Shown here in pieces: positions 22,272 through 30,267 of a stretch of 36,790 nt of DNA. The position numbers and the translations under genes were made by a program. Under the pieces are notes generated by a model that ran no database searches, was not told the DNA's origin, and saw only the letters and a program-made list of their open reading frames with translations. Every line of letters starts with the position of its first letter. Within the stretch, counting starts at the first letter, position 1. The DNA is from CAUYUA01 sp963575675 (GTDB taxonomy: Bacteria > Pseudomonadota > Alphaproteobacteria > Azospirillales > Azospirillaceae), in assembly GCA_963575675.1 (NCBI GenBank), contig CAUYUA010000214.1:1-36790 (forward strand), given 5' to 3'.

Positions 22272-22682
22272 TTATCGAACGCCTCGTTCATGTAAGAAAT
22301 TAGAATATTGTTTGTCGCAACCTTGAATATGATTGGTTAGCCAAGTTTTAAGGAATTTAAGAAGGTCTATGCATGTTGTCGCGTCTCCGCCATTTTCGAA
22401 GCGTTGTTGGAAAGCGCGAATTTGATCTGACATCTGGCCATGTTCCGTGCGGTGAGCGAGCAAATTGGGATATTGATGCCGTTCCAAGAGAAATTCTTCT
22501 CCTGAGGTATGGTTTCGCATGTAATCGACGAGTTGATCTAAGATATCATGCACAGCTTCTTGACCACGACCATTTTGAAAGGCGTCAAATAATTTGTTGA
22601 TCATTTCGACAATAAGTTTGTGTTCGTTGTCGAAGCGTTTGATTCCGACACTGAGTTCTGGAGTCCATTCGATCATGGGCAT
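22272..22682 (-). CDS. Bacteriohemerythrin
   Basis: A 136-residue single-domain O2-binding protein. It starts with the typical MPMIEWTPELSVGIKRFDNEH. All seven di-iron ligands are present: H21, H58 and E62 (HTSGE), H77 and H81 (HRTEH), H118 and D123 (HIQGCD). AAAGGAAG precedes the ATG. It is the first gene of the minus-strand block and diverges from narK1 across a 700-bp control region. Plausible roles are O2 scavenging or delivery, or NO/O2 sensing at the oxic-anoxic switch. Confidence 0.95.
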   Translation of the reverse strand: MPMIEWTPELSVGIKRFDNEHKLIVEMINKLFDAFQNGRGQEAVHDILDQLVDYMRNHTSGEEFLLERHQYPNLLAHRTEHGQMSDQIRAFQQRFENGGDATTCIDLLKFLKTWLTNHIQGCDKQYSNFLHERGVR

Positions 22683-22886
22683 TGCCGAATCTTCCTTTCT
22701 TTATAAGAGTATCGTTGAGATTGGAGAAAATTCCCGTTCCGATGTTGGATTGGAGAAGTTTCCAAGAAGACGTGAGTTTTAGAAAGTGAGATAAAATAAA
22801 AGATGGTTTGTTGCTGCATTTTAGCATCTGCATTTAGAAATTTGCGGAAAAAATTACGAAAGACGACAGATATTTTTGCCGTATTT

Positions 22887-22900
22887 TTAACAATCGTCAA
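22887..22900. promoter_or_regulatory. Isolated FNR-type box between hemerythrin and narK1
   Basis: TTAACAATCGTCAA, 13 of 14 identical to the first narK box. It lies about 210 bp before the hemerythrin start and 149 bp upstream of the first box of the triplicated promoter. No matching -10 was found on either side. A palindrome ATCAAT-GTTA-ATTGAT follows directly (22905-22920). Confidence 0.6.
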
Positions 22901-23035
22901 GGATATCAATGTTAATTGATGTTTGAAATTTTTTATCATTTTAAAATAGTGAATAAAATCAATTCGTTAATATGATTATACGCACCGTGTTTAAAGAGAT
23001 GGACTTGGCGGTGAAATGTTGTTTCCTATGAAAAT

Positions 23036-23078
23036 TTAACAAACGTCAAGGATTTTTCGTAGTTACGGTCTGCATAGT
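23036..23078 (+). promoter_or_regulatory. Class-II FNR-type promoter, copy 1
   Basis: The box TTAACAAACGTCAA (23036-23049) is centred 33 bp upstream of the centre of CATAGT (23073-23078), which would be the -10. This is the geometry of a class-II FNR/CRP activator site near -41.5. The expected start of transcription is near 23084-23085. Confidence 0.65.
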
Positions 23079-23139
23079 CTACAACCGCTGTCAACCGAAA
23101 GCAGTAATTTGGTTATGGAATGTGTTTTCTTGTAAAAAT

Positions 23140-23181
23140 CTAACAAACGTCAAGGATTTTTCATGGTTGCGGTCTGATAGT
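23140..23181 (+). promoter_or_regulatory. Class-II FNR-type promoter, copy 2
   Basis: The box CTAACAAACGTCAA (23140-23153) is followed by TGATAGTCT, whose GATAGT (23176-23181) is centred exactly 32 bp downstream, as expected for a site at -41.5 and a -10 hexamer. The predicted transcript would start near 23188. Confidence 0.7.
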
Positions 23182-23242
23182 CTGAAGTCGTCATCAACTG
23201 GAACCGGTAATTTAATGGTGAAATGTATTTTACAGAGAAAAT

Positions 23243-23284
23243 CTAACAAACGTCAAGGATTTTTCATGGTTATGCTCTGATAGT
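23243..23284 (+). promoter_or_regulatory. Class-II FNR-type promoter, copy 3 (proximal)
   Basis: The box CTAACAAACGTCAA (23243-23256) and GATAGT (23279-23284) have the same 32-bp centre spacing as copy 2. The predicted transcript starts near 23291, which argues against the upstream GTG at 23295 as the narK1 start and for one near 23409. Confidence 0.7.
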
Positions 23285-23326
23285 CTACAACTTAGTGGAG
23301 GTGAGGAGATTATCCTGTTTGATTTT

Positions 23327-23416
23327 ATGGAGCATCAATGTAATAGAAAGTTATTTTTTTGTGAGTTTGTGGTTGATGAGTGGTCGAAACACTTTCGATG
23401 GATGGAAGATGGTTGA
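23327..23416 (+). CDS. Possible 29-codon leader frame overlapping the narK1 start
   Basis: An ATG at 23327 opens a 29-residue frame (begins MEHQCNRKLFF) whose TGA at 23414-23416 overlaps the proposed narK1 ATG (23409), so the ribosome could re-initiate. A very strong purine stretch GGAGGTGAGGAG (23297-23308) lies upstream, but 18 bases from the ATG, which is far for a ribosome site. No homology is claimed. It may instead be untranslated leader. Confidence 0.3.
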   Translation: MEHQCNRKLFFCEFVVDEWSKHFRWMEDG

Positions 23417-24725
23417 AGAACTAGACGTGACTTGTGGAAAGCAGATTAAAATTCTTTCCATAAGTACTTTCTCATTCACCATTTGTTTTGCCGTGTGGAC
23501 TATATTTTCCATAATAGGGGTGCAGATCAAAAATGATTTAGGATTGAATGAAACGCAGTTCGGTTTGTTGGTGGGAACGCCGATTTTAACTGGGTCTTTG
23601 AGCCGATTGACGCTTGGAGTTTGGACTGATCAATACGGCGGACGGTTGGTTTTTGGACTTGTTATGTTGGCGGCGGCGATTGCGACTTATTTATTATCAA
23701 CTGTTACAACCTATGAGATGTTTTTGGTTGCGGCTTTGGGAGTTGGAATTGCCGGTGGAGCATTTTCGGTTGGGATCGCCTATGTTTCACGCTGGTATCC
23801 TAATGAGCGCCAAGGAACGGCCTTAGGAATTTTCGGCATGGGCAATGTCGGCTCTGCTGTCACCAAGTTTGTTGCGCCGTTTGTTATGGTGGCTTTTGGT
23901 TGGCAAGTTGTGGCGCAGGTGTGGGCTGCGGTTTTGGCGGTTACGGCTGTTGTTTTCTGGTTGGTTACGGAAGACGATCCCATCATTAAGAGACAAAAGA
24001 AAACCAAAAGTCAACCTAAGAGTCTTCTTGAGCATCTTGCTCCACTAAAGAATATCCAAGTTTGGAGGTTTTCACTTTACTATTTCTTTGTTTTCGGAGC
24101 GTTTGTTTCCCTTGCGCTTTGGCTGCCTCGTTATTATGTCGGCGTTTATGGATTGAGTATCGGAACGGCCGGGATGCTTGGAGCCGCCTACTCTATTCCT
24201 GGAAGTGTTTTTCGCGCCGTTGGTGGCGTGATGTCGGATCGGATCGGCGCTCGTCGCGTTATGTACGCAACATTTATCAGCTCCATGTTTTTTACTTTCA
24301 TGCTTTCTTACCCTCCTACGGATTACGTTGTTCATACAACTCATGGACCCGTTGCGTTTTCTTTTGCGATTGATGTCTTGCCATTCACGATTTTGACGAT
24401 GGGTCTTGGTTTCTTTATGTCTCTCGGCAAGGCGGCGGTTTACAAGCATATCCCGGTCTATTACCCCACTCATGTTGGAGCTGTCGGCGGCGTGGTTGGT
24501 ATGATTGGCGGGTTGGGTGGTTTTATTTTGCCGATTGTTTTTGGTGCGTTGAATGACTTGACGGGTGTTTGGACCAGTTGCTTCATGCTTCTGTTTTTAA
24601 TCGTCACTGTCAATACGCTTTGGATGCACATGGCGATTAGGCGTATGGAGCGGCGCGCCTACCCTGAATTAAAAAAGTTGCCAAAACTGCCGGAGTTTCA
24701 GGGGCTCTCGAAACACGGCCAATAA
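23409..24725 (+). CDS. narK1: Nitrate/nitrite transporter, NarK1 type (MFS)
   Basis: A 438-residue major-facilitator protein with about twelve membrane segments, of the type-1 group thought to import nitrate with protons. Motifs are FTICFAVWTIFSIIGVQI (helix 1), TPILTGSLSRLTLGVWTDQYGGR (helix 2 to the MFS loop), the nitrate-signature-like GVGIAGGAFSVGIAYVSRWYP (helix 5) and GLGGFILPIVFGALNDLTG late in the protein. The frame is open back to a GTG at 23295, with another ATG at 23376. I prefer the ATG at 23409, with GGA/GGAAG just before it, because homologous sequence begins about there and the proximal promoter ends at about 23291. It is first gene of the nar run. Confidence 0.9.
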   Translation: MVEELDVTCGKQIKILSISTFSFTICFAVWTIFSIIGVQIKNDLGLNETQFGLLVGTPILTGSLSRLTLGVWTDQYGGRLVFGLVMLAAAIATYLLSTVTTYEMFLVAALGVGIAGGAFSVGIAYVSRWYPNERQGTALGIFGMGNVGSAVTKFVAPFVMVAFGWQVVAQVWAAVLAVTAVVFWLVTEDDPIIKRQKKTKSQPKSLLEHLAPLKNIQVWRFSLYYFFVFGAFVSLALWLPRYYVGVYGLSIGTAGMLGAAYSIPGSVFRAVGGVMSDRIGARRVMYATFISSMFFTFMLSYPPTDYVVHTTHGPVAFSFAIDVLPFTILTMGLGFFMSLGKAAVYKHIPVYYPTHVGAVGGVVGMIGGLGGFILPIVFGALNDLTGVWTSCFMLLFLIVTVNTLWMHMAIRRMERRAYPELKKLPKLPEFQGLSKHGQ

Positions 24726-24745
24726 AGACACGGCCAATAAGGAGG

Positions 24746-24841
24746 ATGATGGCGACGAAGGAGATTCAACGGCAAGGCCAAATTTCAGGCTTCATTGCGG
24801 CTGAGTTTCTATGGCTGGACGAATCTTTCCAAATGGCGTGA
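24746..24841 (+). CDS. Possible 31-residue peptide between narK1 and narK2
   Basis: ATG-ATG at 24746/24749 stands immediately after an AAGGAGG sequence and opens a 31-codon frame (MMATKEIQRQ...) ending at TGA 24839-24841. The spacing of the ribosome site to the ATG is very short (0-3 bases). No family is recognised. It may be a small protein gene or only a decayed leader. Confidence 0.3.
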   Translation: MMATKEIQRQGQISGFIAAEFLWLDESFQMA

Positions 24842-24945
24842 TTATCTAATTCATCGAGTCTTGGGGTTTTATGGAATTTTTTTAAAATAAAACCCTTGAC
24901 TCAGTTATCCTCGACTGTTGCTCTTAAGACGGAAAGGCTTTCCTT

Positions 24946-26358
24946 ATGTCCGATAAGTCTTCGACTGACACTGCGACGAGGGGGCGAGTTCTGGTTGATT
25001 GGCGACCAGAAGACGCAGATTTTTGGAATGGCGGCGGTTCTCGCATTGCCGGCCGCAACCTAAGCATTTCCATTCCAGCTTTGGCTTTGGCTTTTGCCGT
25101 ATGGATGGTTTGGAGCGTGGTGGTCGTTAATTTACCGAATATTGGTTTTAAATTCACGCCGGATCAGTTGTTTTGGTTGACGGCGTTACCGGGATTGTCC
25201 GGAGCGACGCTAAGGATTTTCTACTCATTTGTCGTGCCGATTTTTGGCGGACGGCGGTGGACGGCGTTGAGTACGGCTTCTTTGCTGATTCCGGCGATCG
25301 GCATAGGATTCGCGGTGCAGGACTTAAGTATGCCGTATGAGGTTTTTCTATCATTGGCCCTGTTGTGCGGGTTTGGTGGAGGGAATTTTGCCTCAAGCAT
25401 GTCGAATATCAGTTTTTTCTTTCCTAAGGCGCAAAAGGGCAATGCGTTGGCTCTGAACGCGGGGCTTGGCAACCTTGGGGTGAGTGTGGTTCAGCTTGTT
25501 GTTCCTCTGGTTGTGACTATCGATATTTTTTCATCGATGGTTGGCGCGCCTCAAGACTGGGTTAAGGGCGCTGTCGCCAAGAGTATGTGGTTGCAGAACG
25601 CCGGCTTTGTTTGGGTTCCGTTGATTTTGATTTCGGCATTGGCGGCTTGGTTTGGAATGAACGACATTGCTTCGATGCGAGCGTCGTTCTCGGAACAGGC
25701 GGTGATTTTCAAACGCAAACACAATTGGCTTATGTGTGTGCTTTACATCGGCACTTTCGGCTCGTTCATCGGCTTTTCGGCAGGTTTCCCGCTGTTGTCT
25801 AAAGTAAGTTTTCCTGGGGTCGATATTTTACAATACGCATTTCTTGGGCCTTTGGTCGGCGCGGCCAGCCGTGCGGGTAGTGGTTGGATTTCTGATCGTT
25901 GGGGCGGCGCGCGTGTAACGATGGCGGCGTTTGTCGTGATGATCGCGGCAACCGTCGGGGTGTTTTATTTTCTTGGTCATCGCGGAGACGCCGGAGCATT
26001 TTGGGGCTTCTTTGCAATGTTCATGGTTCTGTTTGCTGCAACCGGCGTCGGCAACTCTTCGACGTTCCAGATGATTCCAGTCATCACGCGCACCGAGCGT
26101 GGCCGAGCCTTGGTCAAAAGCGGTTTAAGCGAAGATCAAATTCGTCGTCAGGCGGAGAAAGAAGCAGCGGCTATTCTTGGTTTTTCTTCCGCCATTGGCG
26201 CTTACGGCGCGTTTTTCATACCAAAAAGCTACGGTACGGCCATCGCCATGACAGGCGCTCCGGACACCGCATTGCTTTTCTTTGCAGGATTTTATGTCGT
26301 GTGTTTGCTGGTGACGTGGTGGTTTTACGTTCGGCGTCATTGCGATATTTCCTGCTGA
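24946..26358 (+). CDS. narK2: Nitrate/nitrite antiporter, NarK2 type (MFS)
   Basis: A 470-residue major-facilitator transporter of the type-2 group, expected to exchange nitrate for nitrite. It has a longer hydrophilic N-terminus (about 40 residues, LVDWRPEDADFWNGGGSRIAGRN) and then helix 1 SISIPALALAFAVWMVWSVV. The nitrate-signature region is LLCGFGGGNFASSMSNISFFFP. GVGNSSTFQMIP in helix 10-11 is also characteristic, as is a large loop before the last two segments. narK1 and narK2 are separate genes here, whereas some denitrifiers fuse them. It is followed 46 bp later by narG. Confidence 0.93.
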   Translation: MSDKSSTDTATRGRVLVDWRPEDADFWNGGGSRIAGRNLSISIPALALAFAVWMVWSVVVVNLPNIGFKFTPDQLFWLTALPGLSGATLRIFYSFVVPIFGGRRWTALSTASLLIPAIGIGFAVQDLSMPYEVFLSLALLCGFGGGNFASSMSNISFFFPKAQKGNALALNAGLGNLGVSVVQLVVPLVVTIDIFSSMVGAPQDWVKGAVAKSMWLQNAGFVWVPLILISALAAWFGMNDIASMRASFSEQAVIFKRKHNWLMCVLYIGTFGSFIGFSAGFPLLSKVSFPGVDILQYAFLGPLVGAASRAGSGWISDRWGGARVTMAAFVVMIAATVGVFYFLGHRGDAGAFWGFFAMFMVLFAATGVGNSSTFQMIPVITRTERGRALVKSGLSEDQIRRQAEKEAAAILGFSSAIGAYGAFFIPKSYGTAIAMTGAPDTALLFFAGFYVVCLLVTWWFYVRRHCDISC

Positions 26359-26404
26359 GTATCGGCTGAACTGGTTTTCGGGTTTCTTTTTGGAGTCTTT
26401 ATCC

Positions 26405-29400
26405 ATGAGTCATTTTCTTGATCGTCTCATGTTTTTCAGCAAGTCGGCCGGCGTTTTCGCCAACGGACATGGCGAGGTGACGCGTGAGGATCGCACTTGG
26501 GAAGACGGGTATCGTAAACGGTGGCAGCACGATAAGGTCGTGCGTTCGACGCATGGCGCGAATTGCACAGGGTCTTGCAGTTGGAAGATTTACGTTAAGG
26601 GCGGCATCGTCACTTGGGAGACCCAACAGACTGATTATCCGCGCACGCGACCGGACTTGCCCAATCACGAGCCTCGTGGGTGTCAGCGTGGCGCAAGCTA
26701 TTCTTGGTATCTTTACAGCGGAACGCGGGTGAAATACCCGATGATTCGCGGTCGTCTTATTCGGCTTTGGCGTGACGCGCGCAAGACCAAGGGGCCGGTG
26801 GAAGCTTGGAAGTCGATTGTCGAAGATGAGATTAAATTACGGTCATATCAGTCGGTTCGTGGTCTTGGCGGTTTTGTTCGCGTTTCTTGGGACGAGGCTA
26901 ACGAGATTATCGGCGCGGCCAATGTTTACACGGTCAAGACATATGGTCCGGATCGTATTGCGGGTTTCTCGCCGATTCCTGCGATGTCGATGGTGTCTTA
27001 CGCCGCCGGCGCGCGGTATCTGTCGCTGATCGGCGGCGTTTGTCTAAGTTTCTATGACTGGTATTGCGATTTGCCGCCCAGTTCGCCTCAGACCTGGGGC
27101 GAGCAGACCGATGTTCCGGAAAGCGCCGATTGGTACAATTCATCGTTTTTGATGATGTGGGGATCGAATGTTCCTCAGACACGGACGCCTGACGCTCATT
27201 TTATGTCGGAAGTTCGTTACAAAGGCGCCAAAACCGTTGTCGTTACGCCGGACTACAGCGAGGCTTCAAAGTTTGCCGACATGTGGTTGGCTCCGAAGCA
27301 AGGAACCGATGCGGCTCTGGCAATGGCGATTGGCCATGTCATTCTTAAAGAGTTCCATTTCGATCGCAAAGTTGAATATTTCAACGATTATTGTCGCCAA
27401 TACACCGACATGCCGCTGTTGGTGCGTTTGAAAAAACGTGGAAAAAATTATATACCAGAGAGGTTTTTGCGCGCCTCCGACCTGGACGATAATTTCGGCC
27501 AGAGCAACAATCCGGATTGGAAGACGGTTGGCTTCGATGACTTATCGGGCAATCTAACGGTTCCGAATGGCTCGATCGGTTTCCGCTGGGGCGAGGAGGG
27601 CAAGTGGAATCTTGAAGAACGCGAGTCCGGCGGTCAAGTTACAAAATTGCGTATGAGCTTGATTGATCATCGCGATCAGGTGGCGTCTGTCGCTTTTCCA
27701 TATTTCGGCAATTTAGAGCATCCACATTTCCAGCACACGGATCATGCGTCGGTGTTGGAGCGTAATGTGCCGGCTCGAAAGATTAAGACCAAGGACGGCG
27801 AGACGTTGGTCGTCACGGTTTTTGACTTATTTGCTGCGAACTATGGCGTTGATCGAGGATTGGGCGGTTCCGGCGTTGCAAAATCCTATAACGACGACGC
27901 GCCCTATACGCCCGCCTGGCAAGAGCGGATCACGGGCGTTCCGCGCGACAAGGTGATTGCGGTTGCTCGCGATTTTGCGACCAACGCTGAAAAGACGCAT
28001 GGCAAGTCTATGGTGATCATCGGAGCGGCGATGAATCACTGGTATCACATGGACATGAATTATCGTTCGATCATGAACATGTTGATTATGTGCGGCTGCG
28101 TCGGCCAGAGCGGCGGCGGATGGGCGCACTATGTTGGGCAAGAGAAGCTGCGACCGCAACCAGGGTGGGCGCCGTTGGCGTTCGCGCTTGATTGGCATCG
28201 TCCGCCCAGGCAAATGAATGCGACGTCCTATTGGTATGCGCACACGGACCAGTGGCGCTATGAGAAGCTTAAGCCTTCTGATATTCTATCGCCTCTGGCT
28301 GAGGAAGGCGATTGGGACGTCAGTATGATCGACTACAACGCACGCTCCGAGCGTATGGGGTGGTTGCCCAGCGCTCCTCAGCTTGAAACCAACCCTCTGG
28401 AAGTCGGGCGCGTCGCCAAACAGATTGGCGCAGATGCGAAAACGACGGTTCCTCAACAGTTGAAAGCAGGCGCCCTTCGCATGTCGTGCGAAGACCCTGA
28501 CAATCCCAAAAACTTTCCGCGCAACCTGTTTATTTGGCGAGCCAATCTCCTTGGGTCGAGTGGTAAGGGCCATGAGTATTTTCTAAAACATTTGCTCGGA
28601 ACCCAAAACGGCGTGCAAGGGAAAGATTTGGGTGACGAAGGCGGCGTCAAGCCGAAAGATGTCGTCTGGCGCGATCAAGCGCCGCTCGGCAAACTTGATC
28701 TGGTGGTGAACATCGATTTCCGCTTGTCTTCGACCGGCGTTTATTCGGACATTGTTCTACCGACCGCCAGTTGGTATGAGAAGAACGACCTCAATACATC
28801 TGATATGCATCCCTTTATTCATCCGCTGACCAAGGCGGTGGATCCGGTGTGGGAGTGTCGTAGTGATTGGGCGATCTTTAAAGGATTTGCGAAGTCCTTC
28901 TCTGAGAGAACGCAAGGGTGGTTGGGTGTTGAGACGGATGTTGTGCTGGCGCCGTTGATGCACGATTCGCCCGGAGAGTTGGGGCAGGCAATTGATGTGA
29001 AAGAGTGGAAGAAAGGGGAATGCGAGCCGATTCCCGGAAAGACAATGCCCAACGTGGTCATGGTTGAGCGGGACTATCCGAATACATATAAAAAGTTTAC
29101 GTCTCTTGGACCGGCTCTGAAAAAATTTGGGAACAACAGTAAAGGGATCAGCTGGAACACGGATGACGAGATTGAATTCTTGGCCAAACTGAATGGTTCG
29201 GTTGAAGAAGAGGGGGTGTCAAAGGGATTGCCGAAGATCGAAACGGATATTGACGCTTGCGAAGTCATTTTGACGCTTGCGCCTGAGACCAATGGTCACG
29301 TTGCGGTCAAGTCGTGGGAGGCCTTGTCGAAAACGACAGGTTTGGAGCATGCGCATTTAGCATTGGAGCGTGAAGACGACAAAATACGGTTTCACGATAT

Positions 29401-30139
29401 TGTGGCTCAGCCGCGCAAGATCATCAGTTCTCCGACTTGGAGCGGTTTGGAATCAGAAAAAGTCAGTTACAATGCGTGTTACACAAATATTCATGAGCGC
29501 ATCCCGCTGCGGACTTTAACGGGGCGTCAGCAGCTTTATCAAGATCATCCGTGGATGAGAGCATTCGGAGAAGGATTGTGCGTTTATAAGCCGCCGATCA
29601 ATACTCACACCATTCTGCCAATGCTGGATGTTAAGCCGAACGGCAACAAAACGATCGTGCTGAATTTCATTACGCCGCATCAGAAGTGGGGCATTCACAG
29701 CACATACACAGAAAATCTGTTGATGCTTACTCTATCGCGCGGCGGGCCGATCGTTTGGATTAGCGAAGTCGACGCTTTGGAGGCCGGAATCGAAGATAAC
29801 GACTGGGTCGACGGTTATAACATCAACGGCGCGATTACAGCTCGGGCGGTGGTCAGTCAGCGGGTGCCGAAAGGCATGTGCTTAATGTACCACGCTCAAG
29901 AAAAGATCGTGAATACGCCAGGAAGTGACATCACTGGTGTGCGGGGAGGGATTCATAACTCGATCACGAGAACGATCACCAAACCAACGCATATGATCGG
30001 TGGTTATGCTCAATTGAGTTATGGATTCAACTATTATGGAACCGTTGGCGCGCAGCGCGATGAATTCTTGATCATCCGAAAGATGTCAAAGGTCGATTGG
30101 ATGGATGGGCCATTGGTCCAGACGAGCGCCGCCGAGTAA
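26405..30139 (+). CDS. narG: Respiratory nitrate reductase alpha subunit NarG
   Basis: The 1,244-residue catalytic subunit reduces nitrate to nitrite at a bis-MGD molybdenum centre on the cytoplasmic face. I chose the ATG at 26405 (GGAG upstream) over an in-frame TTG at 26390. With this start the FS0 cluster ligands fall at H50, C54, C58 and C93, and the Mo-coordinating Asp at D222 (YDWYCDLPPSSPQTW), the same numbers as in E. coli NarG. Length is normal (E. coli 1,247). A near-standard GTVGAQRDEFLIIRKM end is present. No twin-arginine signal is seen. It forms NarGHI with the next genes. Confidence 0.98.
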   Translation: MSHFLDRLMFFSKSAGVFANGHGEVTREDRTWEDGYRKRWQHDKVVRSTHGANCTGSCSWKIYVKGGIVTWETQQTDYPRTRPDLPNHEPRGCQRGASYSWYLYSGTRVKYPMIRGRLIRLWRDARKTKGPVEAWKSIVEDEIKLRSYQSVRGLGGFVRVSWDEANEIIGAANVYTVKTYGPDRIAGFSPIPAMSMVSYAAGARYLSLIGGVCLSFYDWYCDLPPSSPQTWGEQTDVPESADWYNSSFLMMWGSNVPQTRTPDAHFMSEVRYKGAKTVVVTPDYSEASKFADMWLAPKQGTDAALAMAIGHVILKEFHFDRKVEYFNDYCRQYTDMPLLVRLKKRGKNYIPERFLRASDLDDNFGQSNNPDWKTVGFDDLSGNLTVPNGSIGFRWGEEGKWNLEERESGGQVTKLRMSLIDHRDQVASVAFPYFGNLEHPHFQHTDHASVLERNVPARKIKTKDGETLVVTVFDLFAANYGVDRGLGGSGVAKSYNDDAPYTPAWQERITGVPRDKVIAVARDFATNAEKTHGKSMVIIGAAMNHWYHMDMNYRSIMNMLIMCGCVGQSGGGWAHYVGQEKLRPQPGWAPLAFALDWHRPPRQMNATSYWYAHTDQWRYEKLKPSDILSPLAEEGDWDVSMIDYNARSERMGWLPSAPQLETNPLEVGRVAKQIGADAKTTVPQQLKAGALRMSCEDPDNPKNFPRNLFIWRANLLGSSGKGHEYFLKHLLGTQNGVQGKDLGDEGGVKPKDVVWRDQAPLGKLDLVVNIDFRLSSTGVYSDIVLPTASWYEKNDLNTSDMHPFIHPLTKAVDPVWECRSDWAIFKGFAKSFSERTQGWLGVETDVVLAPLMHDSPGELGQAIDVKEWKKGECEPIPGKTMPNVVMVERDYPNTYKKFTSLGPALKKFGNNSKGISWNTDDEIEFLAKLNGSVEEEGVSKGLPKIETDIDACEVILTLAPETNGHVAVKSWEALSKTTGLEHAHLALEREDDKIRFHDIVAQPRKIISSPTWSGLESEKVSYNACYTNIHERIPLRTLTGRQQLYQDHPWMRAFGEGLCVYKPPINTHTILPMLDVKPNGNKTIVLNFITPHQKWGIHSTYTENLLMLTLSRGGPIVWISEVDALEAGIEDNDWVDGYNINGAITARAVVSQRVPKGMCLMYHAQEKIVNTPGSDITGVRGGIHNSITRTITKPTHMIGGYAQLSYGFNYYGTVGAQRDEFLIIRKMSKVDWMDGPLVQTSAAE

Positions 30140-30212
30140 ATTCGGTGCGCATAAAATAATCATACCGATACCGGCGCTTGATCGCGGAAGCGGATGAGCG
30201 TCACGGAGTGCG

Positions 30213-30238
30213 GAAGTCCCGATATTGATCGGGGCTTC
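30213..30238 (+). other. Strong hairpin between narG and narH
   Basis: An 11-bp stem GAAGTCCCGAT / ATCGGGGCTTC (one G-U) with an ATTG loop, in the 128-bp narG-narH gap. No T-run follows, so it is more likely an RNA-processing or stability element than a terminator. Confidence 0.6.
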
Positions 30239-30267
30239 TACAGGACGGTATAAAGGAGATGGAGCCT

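Larger units (their letters stand above)
23010..23294 (+). repeat. Three tandem ~103-bp promoter repeats upstream of narK1
   Basis: Three successive units start near 23010, 23113 and 23216 (the third cut short). Each has a TGGAATG/GTGAAATG start, then AAAAT(T/C)TAACAAACGTCAAGG, a GGATTTTTC run and a TAGTCT-type end. Box-to-box spacing is 104 and 103 bp, close to ten helical turns. The units differ by scattered substitutions. Confidence 0.85.

Noticed and set aside
23010..23294. CRISPR array
   Set aside because: The repeats are about 103 bp units with a shared promoter-like structure, and no short repeats with unique spacers or cas genes are present.
23295..23408. Upstream GTG start for narK1
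   Set aside because: It would lie only about four bases after the predicted start of transcription, has no ribosome site, and adds 38 residues unlike NarK N-termini.
24896..24930. FNR-type box or sigma-70 promoter before narK2 (TTGACTCAGTTATC)
   Set aside because: The second half-site does not match at the right spacing and no good -10 follows.
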